From Flavobacteriales bacterium (GTDB taxonomy: Bacteria; Bacteroidota; Bacteroidia; Flavobacteriales_F; PHOS-HE28), in contig JADJTW010000008.1 of the NCBI GenBank assembly GCA_016710965.1, positions 124,001 through 188,000 on the forward strand: 64,000 bases of DNA, written 5' to 3'. This document shows, piece by piece, positions 15,837 through 23,995 of the stretch; the first letter of the stretch is position 1, and each line of letters begins with the position of its first letter. The translations under genes and the position numbers were made by a program. A model generated the notes under the pieces. The model was not told where the DNA came from and did no database searches. It saw only the letters and a list, made by a program, of their open reading frames with translations.

Positions 15837-16097
15837 TTCGGTTGAAAAGAGCGCACGAAGGAGGGTGGCAACTTGCCCCTACCCTTGGGCTAGACCTCAA
15901 CGGGGTCGGAAGATCTCCCCCTCCCCTTGTGATCACGAACTACCACTCATTGTTGTGCAAAGCGCGGCGCACTTCCTTGCGCTGGAAGATGGCGATGCGG
16001 CTATCGGAGGATGTTGACTTGGCCATTGGCTTGCTCCGGCGTTGACGGCGAATGCGTCAAGGGCGGGTTGAACAATGTACATGCAGCATAGGGAAGA
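15837..16097. other. Intergenic gap, no gene seen
   Basis: With the operator array this forms a 330-bp gap between the Fic gene and the GHKL gene. Only short unsupported open frames are present. It is AT-richer by eye than the flanking core. It holds the 3' region of the GHKL operon and the upstream region of the Fic gene. Confidence 0.5.
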
Positions 16098-17489
16098 TCA
16101 CACCTTCCCCTCGAAGTGCTTCGCGCAGATTTTCCCGATTGCTTCTGTGAGTTCCGTCTCGAATGACCTACTGATATCCGTGGCTCCAGATCCAGCGTGC
16201 AGCACCTCATGAATCAAGGTGCCAGAGTAAGGAGCGATTCCACGCAGTTCGTTCCGGAAAATGATGACGCTATTGGTTCGAGAGTCCCACACCCCCAAGG
16301 TCTCCTGACTGGCATAGAGATCCTTCCTCATCTTCGAGGAGATGCGGATTGCTTCGACGATTGAAGGCTTGCCACCCACTAGCGCAAGGATGCCTTCCGT
16401 CATATCGAAAATCGTCTTCTCTCCTTGGGTGAGTTGCTCTGCCTCGACAAACTCGAATTCAAAGCTGTCGTTATAGTCAGCCACGAACTGAGAGATGTCC
16501 GCGATCGGGTTCCCTGCCAGGTCTTTGGTCTGCTGGATCTTGTACTTCAGGTTCTCTGGGATAGTGACTATGCTGCGTCCGCTAGCCTTTGCCTCTTCAA
16601 CCATGTCGGGGTGCGACATCGCTTCGAGTGAGGTGATGAACAGGTACTTGCCCGATTGGTTCAGGATTTTCACGGCATGCTCTTGCACGTCGATCCAAGA
16701 AAGCTCGTCTCGGTTAGTTCCGAGGTTTATGTTCTTGAGGTCTTCGGAAAGCAGTTGGGCTGTGTTCGCCGAGGTACAGGCCAGCAAGATCTTCTTAACC
16801 GAGTCGGTGTATGCCGTTCGGCCGACGTTGCTGCGTTCCCGATTAAGCGCCTTCTTGATAGCAGCGGAGAGTACAGTGATGTTATAGCTGAAGAGGAAGT
16901 TCTCCTCTTGGGCCACCCGTACACCGTTGATGTAGATGTTGCCTTCGCTACCAACCCGCGAAACCACATCGCCATGCTTCGTGCTCTCTACAACCGTCTC
17001 ACCAGAAAAGCGGATGAAGAGCTTCTTGGCCTTGTCCATGTCATCGTCCGTGCAACCGTTGACGACAACATCGGTTCCGACGAGAGCCGGATCCGATGCC
17101 GAAGCAATCTGCGCGTGGAGCGTGACGATGTCTGAGAACCCCTCCTTCGCCGCTTTTGAAAGCGTGATGTCACCATGCTTCGAACGGATGGTGACCTTTA
17201 TTCCTTTCCGGTCGAAGGTGGCAAGCGCGTCCTTCAAGCCGATGCCGAACTTTCCAATGACCTTCGGGTTCTGGAGCTTTTCGGGGTTCTCGTTCTGGGT
17301 CAAGTGATTGTACGTGATGCCACGACCGTAGTCCCGAACGTGCCATTCACCGGCCAACTTGTAGATGTCGATGTCCTGTGTCGCGGAGAGGATCTGCTCG
17401 TCCAGCGCATTCGCAATGATTTCACGTAGTGCGTGGTAGACTTCCCAATCTTCGAGAATCTTCTCAATGTTCAGGTCGAACTGCTTCAT
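16098..17489 (-). CDS. GHKL ATPase with C-terminal HExxH metalloprotease-like motif
   Basis: 463 residues from the ATG at 17489 (MKQFDLNIEKIL), which overlaps the upstream gene's stop by 4 bp. It has all three GHKL boxes: N box EIIANALDE (Glu23, Asn27, Asp30), G1 DYGRG (53-57) and G2 GKFGIGLKDAL (79-89), as in Hsp90, MutL and MORC proteins. A middle domain follows. Near the C terminus HEVLHAGSG (His427, Glu428, His431) precedes acidic FETELTE (about 443-449), the layout of a gluzincin-type zinc site. ATP binding is well supported; peptidase activity is inference. Base composition is lower in GC than the neighbours, suggesting transfer. No named defence system I know matches the pair. A longer frame to 17579 is rejected because it enters the partner gene. 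Confidence 0.75.
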   Translation of the reverse strand: MKQFDLNIEKILEDWEVYHALREIIANALDEQILSATQDIDIYKLAGEWHVRDYGRGITYNHLTQNENPEKLQNPKVIGKFGIGLKDALATFDRKGIKVTIRSKHGDITLSKAAKEGFSDIVTLHAQIASASDPALVGTDVVVNGCTDDDMDKAKKLFIRFSGETVVESTKHGDVVSRVGSEGNIYINGVRVAQEENFLFSYNITVLSAAIKKALNRERSNVGRTAYTDSVKKILLACTSANTAQLLSEDLKNINLGTNRDELSWIDVQEHAVKILNQSGKYLFITSLEAMSHPDMVEEAKASGRSIVTIPENLKYKIQQTKDLAGNPIADISQFVADYNDSFEFEFVEAEQLTQGEKTIFDMTEGILALVGGKPSIVEAIRISSKMRKDLYASQETLGVWDSRTNSVIIFRNELRGIAPYSGTLIHEVLHAGSGATDISRSFETELTEAIGKICAKHFEGKV

Positions 17490-18070
17490 GACTGTACTTG
17501 ATTGGTCGCAGGCGTTAATTGCTTCTCCAAGTCGTTCAGCACGGCTTTCGCTGAGGCGTAAGCCGGCACCAAGAGGCACTCGGCATCCAGTTCAATTTGA
17601 GCCACGCGGACCGTCTCCAAGAGCTTTGCCTTTCGACGCGTAACGGCATCGGCGCGCTTCAATGATTGAATGGCGTCGTTCTCCTCCCGTACGTGGGCTG
17701 CCAGTCCACGGAGCAACGCACGGCTGTAGAGTTCGGGTAGTTGAACAGCACTGGGGTTTTGGAGTGCGGCAAGTGCTTCTTCAGTTGGCTGCTTGTCGTA
17801 GTACATGCTGTGATACCGATCGATCGCGGTTTGAATGTCGAGCGAATAGCGCGGATTACTTCGCCCGGTTTGGAGAATTGGAAGTGTTTGCCTGAGGAAC
17901 TCATACCTGCCTTTGATGGTCTTCAGAACCTTGGAGGTGGCAAGGATCTCCATGGTTTCGAGCACCTGCACACCAGCAGTGTTCATGTACTCTGGCATGT
18001 ATCCAAGTTCTTCCATCGGGCCAAGGGTTTCGACCAAATGTAGGAGCAGCTGTGGGGACGGATCTCGCAT
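17486..18070 (-). CDS. Helical partner protein of the GHKL ATPase, unknown function
   Basis: 194 residues, predicted almost entirely helical, with no signal peptide or membrane segment. The middle (YSLDIQTAIDRYHSMYYDKQ) and the C-terminal helix (LKRADAVTRRKAKLLETVRVAQIELDAECLL) could form a coiled-coil. It is the first gene of a two-gene operon and overlaps the ATPase start by 4 bp, so the products are probably made together and may interact. No family recognised. The ribosome-binding site is weak, and a start at an internal Met (residue 19) is possible. Confidence 0.65.
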   Translation of the reverse strand: MRDPSPQLLLHLVETLGPMEELGYMPEYMNTAGVQVLETMEILATSKVLKTIKGRYEFLRQTLPILQTGRSNPRYSLDIQTAIDRYHSMYYDKQPTEEALAALQNPSAVQLPELYSRALLRGLAAHVREENDAIQSLKRADAVTRRKAKLLETVRVAQIELDAECLLVPAYASAKAVLNDLEKQLTPATNQVQS

Positions 18071-18230
18071 TTCGCGTTAGGGACAGCAGCGGAAAGCCCG
18101 GAGCCTTCTTAGGCGAGGACTTACAAGCGAATGGCCCGACGGCGAGTCTTCGAGCCGGAACGCCCAAACCATCACTTTCTCACTCCCGCACCCTTTCGCC
18201 TTTCTACTTTCGCCTTTCAACTTTCACAAG

Positions 18231-19553
18231 ATGCGTTACCAGCCCCTCTCCGCCGCCACCTACCGCGAGCACCGCGCCCGTTTCCGCCAAGCCATGGAGA
18301 AAGGCGGCCTGGCCGTGTTCCACAGCAACGACATCATGCCCACGAGCGCCGATGGCTCATTGCCCTTCAAGCAGGCCAGCGACATCTTCTACCTCAGCGG
18401 CATCGACCAGGAGGAGACGATCCTGCTGCTCTTCCCCGATGCGGTGGACGCGAAGGACCGCGAGATCCTCTTCGTGCGCGAGACGAGCGAGCTGCTCGCG
18501 ATCTGGGAGGGCGCGAAATTCTCGCAGAAGGAAGCGACGGAGCTGAGCGGCATCGCCACGGTGCTGTGGACGAGTAGCTATGAGGCGACGATCAAGCGGC
18601 TTGTGCCGCAGTGCGAACACCTCTACCTGAACAGCAACGAGCACCTGCGCCAGGGCAACGAGGTGGAGACTCGCGAGGAGCGCAAGAACAAGGAGCTGCG
18701 CGCGCAGTACCCGCTGCACAGCGTGAAGCGCAGCGCTCCGATCATGCACCGCATCCGCAGTCGCAAGACGAAGGAGGAGGTAGAGCAAATCCAACGCGCG
18801 ATCGCGATCACGGGCAAGGCGTTCGAGCGCGTGTGCGGTTTCGTAAAACCCGGGGTGAAGGAGTACGCCATCGAGGCGGAGATCACGCATGAGTTCCTGC
18901 GCAACGGCTCGCGCGGTCATGCCTACACGCCAATCATCGCCAGCGGCTACAACGCCTGTGTGCTGCACTACATCACCAACGACCAGGTATGCAACGACGG
19001 AGATGTGATCCTGATGGATTTCGGCTGCGAGTACGGCGGCTATGCGAGCGACCTGACGCGCTGCGTGCCGGTGAACGGCCGTTTCACGAAGCGCCAGAAG
19101 GACGTGTACAACGCGGTGTTACGCGTGAAGAACGAGGCGACGCAATTGCTACGGCCCGGCACCTTGATGGCCGACTATCACAAGGAGGTGGGCAAGATCA
19201 TGGAGAGCGAATTGATCGGCCTGGGGCTCATCGACAAGAATGATGTGGCGAAGCAGGCCGCAGGTCCCGTCGGAGACGGGAACCCGCCCTTATACAAGAA
19301 GTACTTCATGCACGGCACCAGCCACTTCCTCGGGCTGGACGTGCACGACGTGGGCCTTTGGAACGAGATGATCCAGCCGGACATGGTCTTCACCGTGGAG
19401 CCGGGCATCTACATCCGCGAGGAGAAGCTGGGCATCCGACTGGAGAACAACATCCTGGTGACGCGCGATGCGCCGATCGATCTGTTCGCGAACATTCCCG
19501 TGGATGCCGAGGCGGTGGAGGAGATGATGAACAGGAAGGCGGTGGTGGCGTAG
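18231..19553 (+). CDS. pepP: Xaa-Pro aminopeptidase
   Basis: 440 residues, full length for aminopeptidase P. The N-terminal domain (about 1-175) is followed by a pita-bread M24 catalytic domain. Metal-binding motifs seen: VILMDFGCEYGGYASDLTR (two Asp), MHGTSHFLGLDVHDVG (His), FTVEPGIYI (Glu) and IRLENNILVT (Glu). It removes N-terminal residues preceding proline in the cytoplasm. The upstream 50 bp contain a direct repeat of CTTTCGCCTTTC just before the start, which may hold the promoter. Confidence 0.92.
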   Translation: MRYQPLSAATYREHRARFRQAMEKGGLAVFHSNDIMPTSADGSLPFKQASDIFYLSGIDQEETILLLFPDAVDAKDREILFVRETSELLAIWEGAKFSQKEATELSGIATVLWTSSYEATIKRLVPQCEHLYLNSNEHLRQGNEVETREERKNKELRAQYPLHSVKRSAPIMHRIRSRKTKEEVEQIQRAIAITGKAFERVCGFVKPGVKEYAIEAEITHEFLRNGSRGHAYTPIIASGYNACVLHYITNDQVCNDGDVILMDFGCEYGGYASDLTRCVPVNGRFTKRQKDVYNAVLRVKNEATQLLRPGTLMADYHKEVGKIMESELIGLGLIDKNDVAKQAAGPVGDGNPPLYKKYFMHGTSHFLGLDVHDVGLWNEMIQPDMVFTVEPGIYIREEKLGIRLENNILVTRDAPIDLFANIPVDAEAVEEMMNRKAVVA

Positions 19554-19560
19554 GTGGACA

Positions 19561-19770
19561 ATGCGTGCCGTCGGTTGGGCGTTCTTGGTGCTACAGGGTG
19601 TCTTATTGGCGTTGTTGATCTACGGGATCATCGATCCGTACGTGACGCCATACACGAGCGAGTGGCTCACTGCGGAAGCATTTGTTCCGTTCTACATTCT
19701 TGGCGTGCTCTTTCTTGGTCTATGCATGTTCATCGCATGGAACTTGATGCGCAGGATAGGGAGACGGTGA
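19561..19770 (+). CDS. Small two-helix membrane protein
   Basis: 69 residues. Two hydrophobic helices (VGWAFLVLQGVLLALLIYGII and FVPFYILGVLFLGLCMFIAW) are separated by a short loop, and the end is basic (LMRRIGRR), giving a clear inside-positive rule. It lies 7 bp after pepP and is probably co-transcribed. No function can be assigned. Confidence 0.55.
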   Translation: MRAVGWAFLVLQGVLLALLIYGIIDPYVTPYTSEWLTAEAFVPFYILGVLFLGLCMFIAWNLMRRIGRR

Positions 19771-19882
19771 TGATCCCTCATAGGTGTGCATACGGCGGAA
19801 TCAGAAGTCCGAGGCCCCTTGTTCGAAGGACGCTGCGTTACGTCCGACCCATGTGCGCATTGAGCATGAAAACCACCTCGCC

Positions 19883-20380
19883 ATGCGCACCCTCAGATCC
19901 ATCGGTATCGCGTTGCTCCTTGTCGGCTTCCTGTTCAAAGTGATGCACTGGCCGGGAGCCACCATGAGCCTCATCAGCGGTTGTCTTACCATCGCTTGCA
20001 GTATAGCGCTCACCTTCATCCGCAAGGGCAACAGCCTTTCCGCCGGTGAAGTGATCCGTCCGATCGGAGGGCTGCTGTTACTGGTCACGTCCTTGATGCA
20101 TTCGCTGAACGTACCCGGCGGCACATTGGCCTTCTACGGTTCGGTGCTGCTGGTGGCCGCCACCTTGCTCTCGGACCGTACGCACATCGACCTGCCGCGC
20201 CTCAGCGACCTGCGTGCACCGGTGCTCCTGTTCGCTGGCCTTGCCCTGGTCGTTGGAGGGTTCTTCTTCAAGGCAATGCACTGGCCTACGGCTGGGATCC
20301 AGATCGCCGTGGGGCTGGCCTGCGGAACCATCTGGACATTGTTGCCGAAGCGCTCGGCGCCGAAGGAGGCGGTGGCGTAA
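19883..20380 (+). CDS. Membrane protein with two GldL-like hairpins
   Basis: 165 residues from the ATG at 19883 (MRTLRSIGIALLL). An in-frame upstream ATG at 19784 only adds a polar extension. About five hydrophobic segments. Two similar pieces, LLLVGFLFKVMHWPGA and LVVGGFFFKAMHWPTA, suggest an internal duplication. The K-MHWPGA motif is the one seen in the membrane part of GldL and related Bacteroidota proteins, but the GldL coiled-coil region is absent, so this is not GldL itself. It is followed by a strong terminator. Confidence 0.65.
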   Translation: MRTLRSIGIALLLVGFLFKVMHWPGATMSLISGCLTIACSIALTFIRKGNSLSAGEVIRPIGGLLLLVTSLMHSLNVPGGTLAFYGSVLLVAATLLSDRTHIDLPRLSDLRAPVLLFAGLALVVGGFFFKAMHWPTAGIQIAVGLACGTIWTLLPKRSAPKEAVA

Positions 20381-20384
20381 TGCA

Positions 20385-20414
20385 CGAAGCCCCTCGAGAG
20401 ATCGAGGGGCTTCG
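20385..20414. terminator. Intrinsic terminator, probably bidirectional
   Basis: Perfect 13-bp stem CGAAGCCCCTCGA / TCGAGGGGCTTCG with loop GAGA, between convergent genes (stops at 20380 and 20433). TTGTTGG follows on the plus strand. Confidence 0.85.
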
Positions 20415-20432
20415 TTGTTGGTATACAGCGCT

Positions 20433-22238
20433 CTATTCCTTCACAAGCCTTCCCGTGTGGCGCGTGCGTTCGGCGACCACCGAACAACTGTAAATGCCGG
20501 GTGCCAGCGCGCTGATGTCGATCTCGTTCATTCCACTGACGAGTTGGTGCAGGCCCACCACACGTCCAGTGGCGTCGTGTACCCGGAGTGGTTCACCGGC
20601 GAGCGCAGTGGGCACGTTCATGCGCACCAAGTCCGATGCGGGCACCGGGAAAAGGGCGAGGTTGGTGTTGGCCAGCGCTTCGCGGACCCCGACCGTTGCC
20701 AGCGCTTCGCAGTCTGCCGGATACTCTTCTTCCATGGTGTTCCAGATGGGCAATGTGCTGGCGAATGCGCGGACGGAATCCACGCGAGCCTGTAATGCGG
20801 CCACGCTTGCCAACGCCCCACCCGTTGCTGCACGTGCGTATACATAGGCGAAGAACAGGTCCATGTGCTCCCCGGGCTCCATGGTCATGGGGCCCATGCT
20901 CATGAGTCCGCGGCGGTCGGGGGCTGCTGGTGTCGGCACTGTTTCGCTCCAAGGCGCTTGCACCACGCCGCCGGTTCCTGCACCAACTGGATCATCGCTA
21001 CCCGGATACATGAAGGAGCACTGCACCGCGCCCGGATCCACCGAATAACCCGTGCCGCCATAGGTCATCGTCAAACCATCCTTCCAGATCCCGCGCAAGT
21101 AGTTGTAGTAGTCCGTGGATAGATAGGGGTCATTGCAGCAGTTGTCCGGTGTGTTGCGGTTGAAGTACATGAAGTGCTCCAGGCCGAAGCGCTCGTTGTC
21201 GATGATCCCATCACCGAAGCCCTGTCCGTTCCAATTGGGCAGGACATTCGAGGCCGGATCATCCAAGGCGTTGGGGTCCACCAGCGGGCCTTTGAGAAGT
21301 ACCATGCCGAAGGCAGGAGGTTGGGTGCCGTAACCCATTGCTCCATTACAGTTCTGATCGTCGTCATCCCAGTTGTACACGTATGCCAGGTTGCGCGAGG
21401 GGTCGGATCCGATGAAGTCATCGTCGGCGCAGCCGAGCTCGAAATCATTGAAGAAGCCCAGCATCGTATTGGTGTATGTCTGGCTGCTTTGGTTGATCAT
21501 GTGATAGTGAACGAAAACGGTTCCGTCCAATGCACTGCCTCCGGTGCTGTACACGAATGGCATCGCCCTCACCTCGATGCCGAGCGGAACATGGCCTGCC
21601 TGTGTTCCAAGGTGGTCGTTGAAGATGTAGTACAGGGCCTGATCGCCAAGGATGCACGGCGAATCTCCCGTGGTCGGGTCATACTGGCCATCCGCGTTGA
21701 AGTCGAAGAAAGGCGCGAGGTACAGGTCTTGTGCTTCGCTCACATCACCCATCGCCGGCCAATCCAGAAACGCCGCAGGGATGGTGTATCCGCCGGGGAA
21801 CTCTATCGCAACGTCGCAGTTCGGATCGTTCAGGCAATCGAAATAGGACAGATGCGTGAGGATCTCCGTTCGCGTCACCTTCCATACATGGTTGTATTGA
21901 TCGGAGACCTGCTGGGTGATGGAGGCGCTGCCGTCGTTGGTGAGCGGCCCCGGGTAGAAGTCCATCTCGTAGAACGAGTCATAGAGCGACTTGGAAACAC
22001 GGGTCTGGCCGCCGGTGGCTTGCCCTGCTATCCAAAGCCCCCCTGTGTACAGCGACATGGCACCGCTGCCCAAGGGAACCTCGAAATGCGGGCCTGTGAT
22101 GGTGTCCCGGCTCACACGGCCGTTCGCGTAGAAGCGCGCGCGCACATTGTTGATGTCCAGTTCCCCGTACGCCTGCCCCAGAACGTGCTGGCCGGAACAA
22201 ACGAACAGCAGGACTACCAAGGGGTATGTGTTCCGCAT
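20433..22238 (-). CDS. Secreted protein with T9SS type A sorting domain
   Basis: 601 residues from the ATG at 22238, with signal peptide MRNTYPLVVLLFVCSGQHVLGQ. The long body has calcium-loop-like DFNADGQYDPTTGD and an acidic NWDDDDQNCNG. I know this only as a Bacteroidota family of T9SS cargo without assigned function. The C-terminal ~75 residues (ALFPVPASDLVRMNV ... ISALAPGIYSCSVVAERTRHTGRLVKE) are a T9SS type A domain. TAGGTTGG, close to the -7 element, lies upstream on this strand. A frame open to 22298 is rejected for lack of a signal peptide. Confidence 0.85.
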   Translation of the reverse strand: MRNTYPLVVLLFVCSGQHVLGQAYGELDINNVRARFYANGRVSRDTITGPHFEVPLGSGAMSLYTGGLWIAGQATGGQTRVSKSLYDSFYEMDFYPGPLTNDGSASITQQVSDQYNHVWKVTRTEILTHLSYFDCLNDPNCDVAIEFPGGYTIPAAFLDWPAMGDVSEAQDLYLAPFFDFNADGQYDPTTGDSPCILGDQALYYIFNDHLGTQAGHVPLGIEVRAMPFVYSTGGSALDGTVFVHYHMINQSSQTYTNTMLGFFNDFELGCADDDFIGSDPSRNLAYVYNWDDDDQNCNGAMGYGTQPPAFGMVLLKGPLVDPNALDDPASNVLPNWNGQGFGDGIIDNERFGLEHFMYFNRNTPDNCCNDPYLSTDYYNYLRGIWKDGLTMTYGGTGYSVDPGAVQCSFMYPGSDDPVGAGTGGVVQAPWSETVPTPAAPDRRGLMSMGPMTMEPGEHMDLFFAYVYARAATGGALASVAALQARVDSVRAFASTLPIWNTMEEEYPADCEALATVGVREALANTNLALFPVPASDLVRMNVPTALAGEPLRVHDATGRVVGLHQLVSGMNEIDISALAPGIYSCSVVAERTRHTGRLVKE

Positions 22239-22369
22239 GTGGTCGGCGCGGCGGATGTGACCGTTGCGCAACGCCAACCTACCGTGATGCGCGCTCACCG
22301 CACAATGGAATGCGAGGAACGAAACATTTCGTCACACGAACGGTCCGGCAAGGGTCGGAATAGATGACC

Positions 22370-22531
22370 TCAGCGGGTGCCGCGAACCTCGTATACCACA
22401 GCGACCTCTTCCGGCAGTGTGGTGTCCGTCACAAGGATCTGTTGTGTCTCACCGTTGCTGGCGGTGGTAAGCACCGTGCCGACGATGGTCAACGCGCGGA
22501 AAACGGGAACAATAGGCGTGGAAGATGTCAA
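22370..22531 (-). CDS. Possible small protein, TTG start coupled to the upstream gene
   Basis: 53 residues if translation begins at TTG 22531-22529, which overlaps the preceding gene's TGA by two bases. The sequence PIVPVFRALTIVGTVLTTASNGETQQILVTDTTLPEEVAVVYEVRG looks protein-like (alternating beta pattern), but there is no ATG. It could be a real coupled gene or the 3' remainder of a broken one. Confidence 0.35.
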   Translation of the reverse strand: MTSSTPIVPVFRALTIVGTVLTTASNGETQQILVTDTTLPEEVAVVYEVRGTR

Positions 22532-22785
22532 GCGACGCGGCGGAGTTGGAAGGGCTTCACGGTAGAGGTCTCCCCGTCGAGCACCATCAGGTAGTACTCC
22601 TCGCCATCGAGGTCGGTGATGCGCACGCGGGTCACAGGGCCGCGCACATCGCCGGTCTTCACGATGTGCCCCTGGCTGTCGCAGATGTCGAACAGGGCGT
22701 CCGTGGTGCCTGGTTCGTAATCGAACATGAGCAGGCGCTCGATCTGGTCGATGCGTACGCGGATCTCGTGGGCTTGCTGTGCCAT
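22528..22785 (-). CDS. Small beta-rich hypothetical protein
   Basis: 85 residues: EIRVRIDQIERLLMFDYEPG, LFDICDSQGHIVKTGDVRG, RVRITDLDGEEYYLMVLDGE, then VKPFQLRRV. The second half has the cadence of T9SS type A sorting domains (D-QG-IVKTG, then a YYLMVLDG strand, then a basic end), but there is no signal peptide or cargo. It may be a stand-alone relative of that fold or coincidence. Its stop overlaps the possible TTG start of the next small gene. Confidence 0.6.
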   Translation of the reverse strand: MAQQAHEIRVRIDQIERLLMFDYEPGTTDALFDICDSQGHIVKTGDVRGPVTRVRITDLDGEEYYLMVLDGETSTVKPFQLRRVA

Positions 22786-22786
22786 T

Positions 22787-23222
22787 GCGGGCTTTCAACG
22801 GTGCAGCTAGCCCGGAGGTTGCCGGAAAGACCGAGCCCGGCCGACCTTTCGGCCGACCGGGCTCCACCACCAAACCAAGACTACCCAGAGACAAGGAGCT
22901 CAGCTCCCTTGATCATTGAAGATCCACAGCGAAGTGGAGGCGCTTTGTGTGTTCATGGCAACGAGGGGTTTAGGATCATTCGCAGCACCAAGATACCGGC
23001 GGACGGGTGGTGTTGAAAGTGACGAACGAGCAACGGCAGTGGAGCGCAAGTGAGCGGCGTCCGGCACTGGATGCCGGGGTTTGCGCGCCCGGCACGAAAG
23101 GGGTGAGCGAGGTGGGCGGCACAGGCAAGTGAACGACCGTTCTCCGATCGAGGAGCACCGATGGCCGCGCATGAGGCACCGCACGCGGTCGAACGGCTAT
23201 CTTTTCGCCAAACCAGAACACC
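22787..23222. other. 436-bp gap with a hairpin and a tiny open frame
   Basis: No conventional gene seen. On the minus strand an 18-codon frame (MNTQSASTSLWIFNDQGS, 22956 to 22900) is followed by the hairpin at 22833-22864, like a leader peptide plus terminator, but it has no good ribosome-binding site. On the plus strand, TATCTTTTCG about 20 bp before the LytTR regulator resembles a degenerate -7 element. Confidence 0.4.
22833..22864 (-). terminator. Terminator-like hairpin
   Basis: Stem GAGCCCGG / CCGGGCTC extended by CCGACC / GGCCGA with two mismatches, loop TTTC. On the minus strand GGTCTTTCC follows. It lies between the tiny open frame at 22900 and the 85-residue gene. Confidence 0.5.
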
Positions 23223-23975
23223 ATGTCATTGCGCGTGCTCATCGTTGACGACGAGGCCGATGCCCGGGAGAACCTGCAACTGATGCTTGCCGAACACTGT
23301 CCGGAGGTGCAGGTGGTGGGGCAAGCGGGTAGCGCGCAAGAAGCGCGCGACCGCATACAGGAATTGCAGCCGAACGCGTTGCTTCTGGACATTAAGATGC
23401 CGGGCGAGGACGGCTTCCAGCTGCTCGCCTCAGTAGCCGAGCTCGACCTGCCGGTGGTCTTCACCACGGCCTATGATGAGTACGCCTTGAAGGCCTTCAA
23501 GCAGAATGCATTGGATTACCTGGAGAAGCCCATCGACCACGAAGAATTGCAGCGCGCCGTGAAGAAGCTCGAGCGCGCGGTGAATTCGTTGGGGGGCTCC
23601 CAACCATCGGCGATTGCTGCTCTCATGAAGGATCCCGCTTCGCCATTGAGCACGCGTGTAGCGGTGCCGGGGCGCGATGGATTGGTGCTACTGAAGCACG
23701 AGGACATCATGTACCTGGAAGCCAATGACAGCTACACGACCATCCACCTCAAGGACGGTAAGCGATCGGTCAGCAGCAAGCACATCCGCGTGTTCGAGGA
23801 CAACCTGGACCCGAAGACCTTCTTCCGCGTCCATAAGACCTACATCATCAATCTGGCCCACCTCAAAGGGTTCAATCGGGCCGAAGGCAACATGGCGGTG
23901 CTGGACAACGGCACGCTCATCCCCGTTTCGCGACGTCGGCTCCCCGATTTCCTCGGGCTGATCAACACGTTCTGA
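23223..23975 (+). CDS. LytTR-family response regulator
   Basis: 250 residues. The receiver domain (1-120) has Asp9/Asp10, the phospho-acceptor Asp56 (LLLDIKMPGEDGF), Thr81/Thr82 and Lys102 (YLEKPI). A LytTR DNA-binding domain follows at about 145-248 (DIMYLEANDSYTTIHLKDGK, FFRVHKTYIINL, LIPVSRRRLPDF). It should be phosphorylated by the sensor kinase encoded 20 bp downstream and control transcription. Targets unknown. Confidence 0.92.
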   Translation: MSLRVLIVDDEADARENLQLMLAEHCPEVQVVGQAGSAQEARDRIQELQPNALLLDIKMPGEDGFQLLASVAELDLPVVFTTAYDEYALKAFKQNALDYLEKPIDHEELQRAVKKLERAVNSLGGSQPSAIAALMKDPASPLSTRVAVPGRDGLVLLKHEDIMYLEANDSYTTIHLKDGKRSVSSKHIRVFEDNLDPKTFFRVHKTYIINLAHLKGFNRAEGNMAVLDNGTLIPVSRRRLPDFLGLINTF

Positions 23976-23995
23976 GCGTGATCGCAGGCAGTGCG

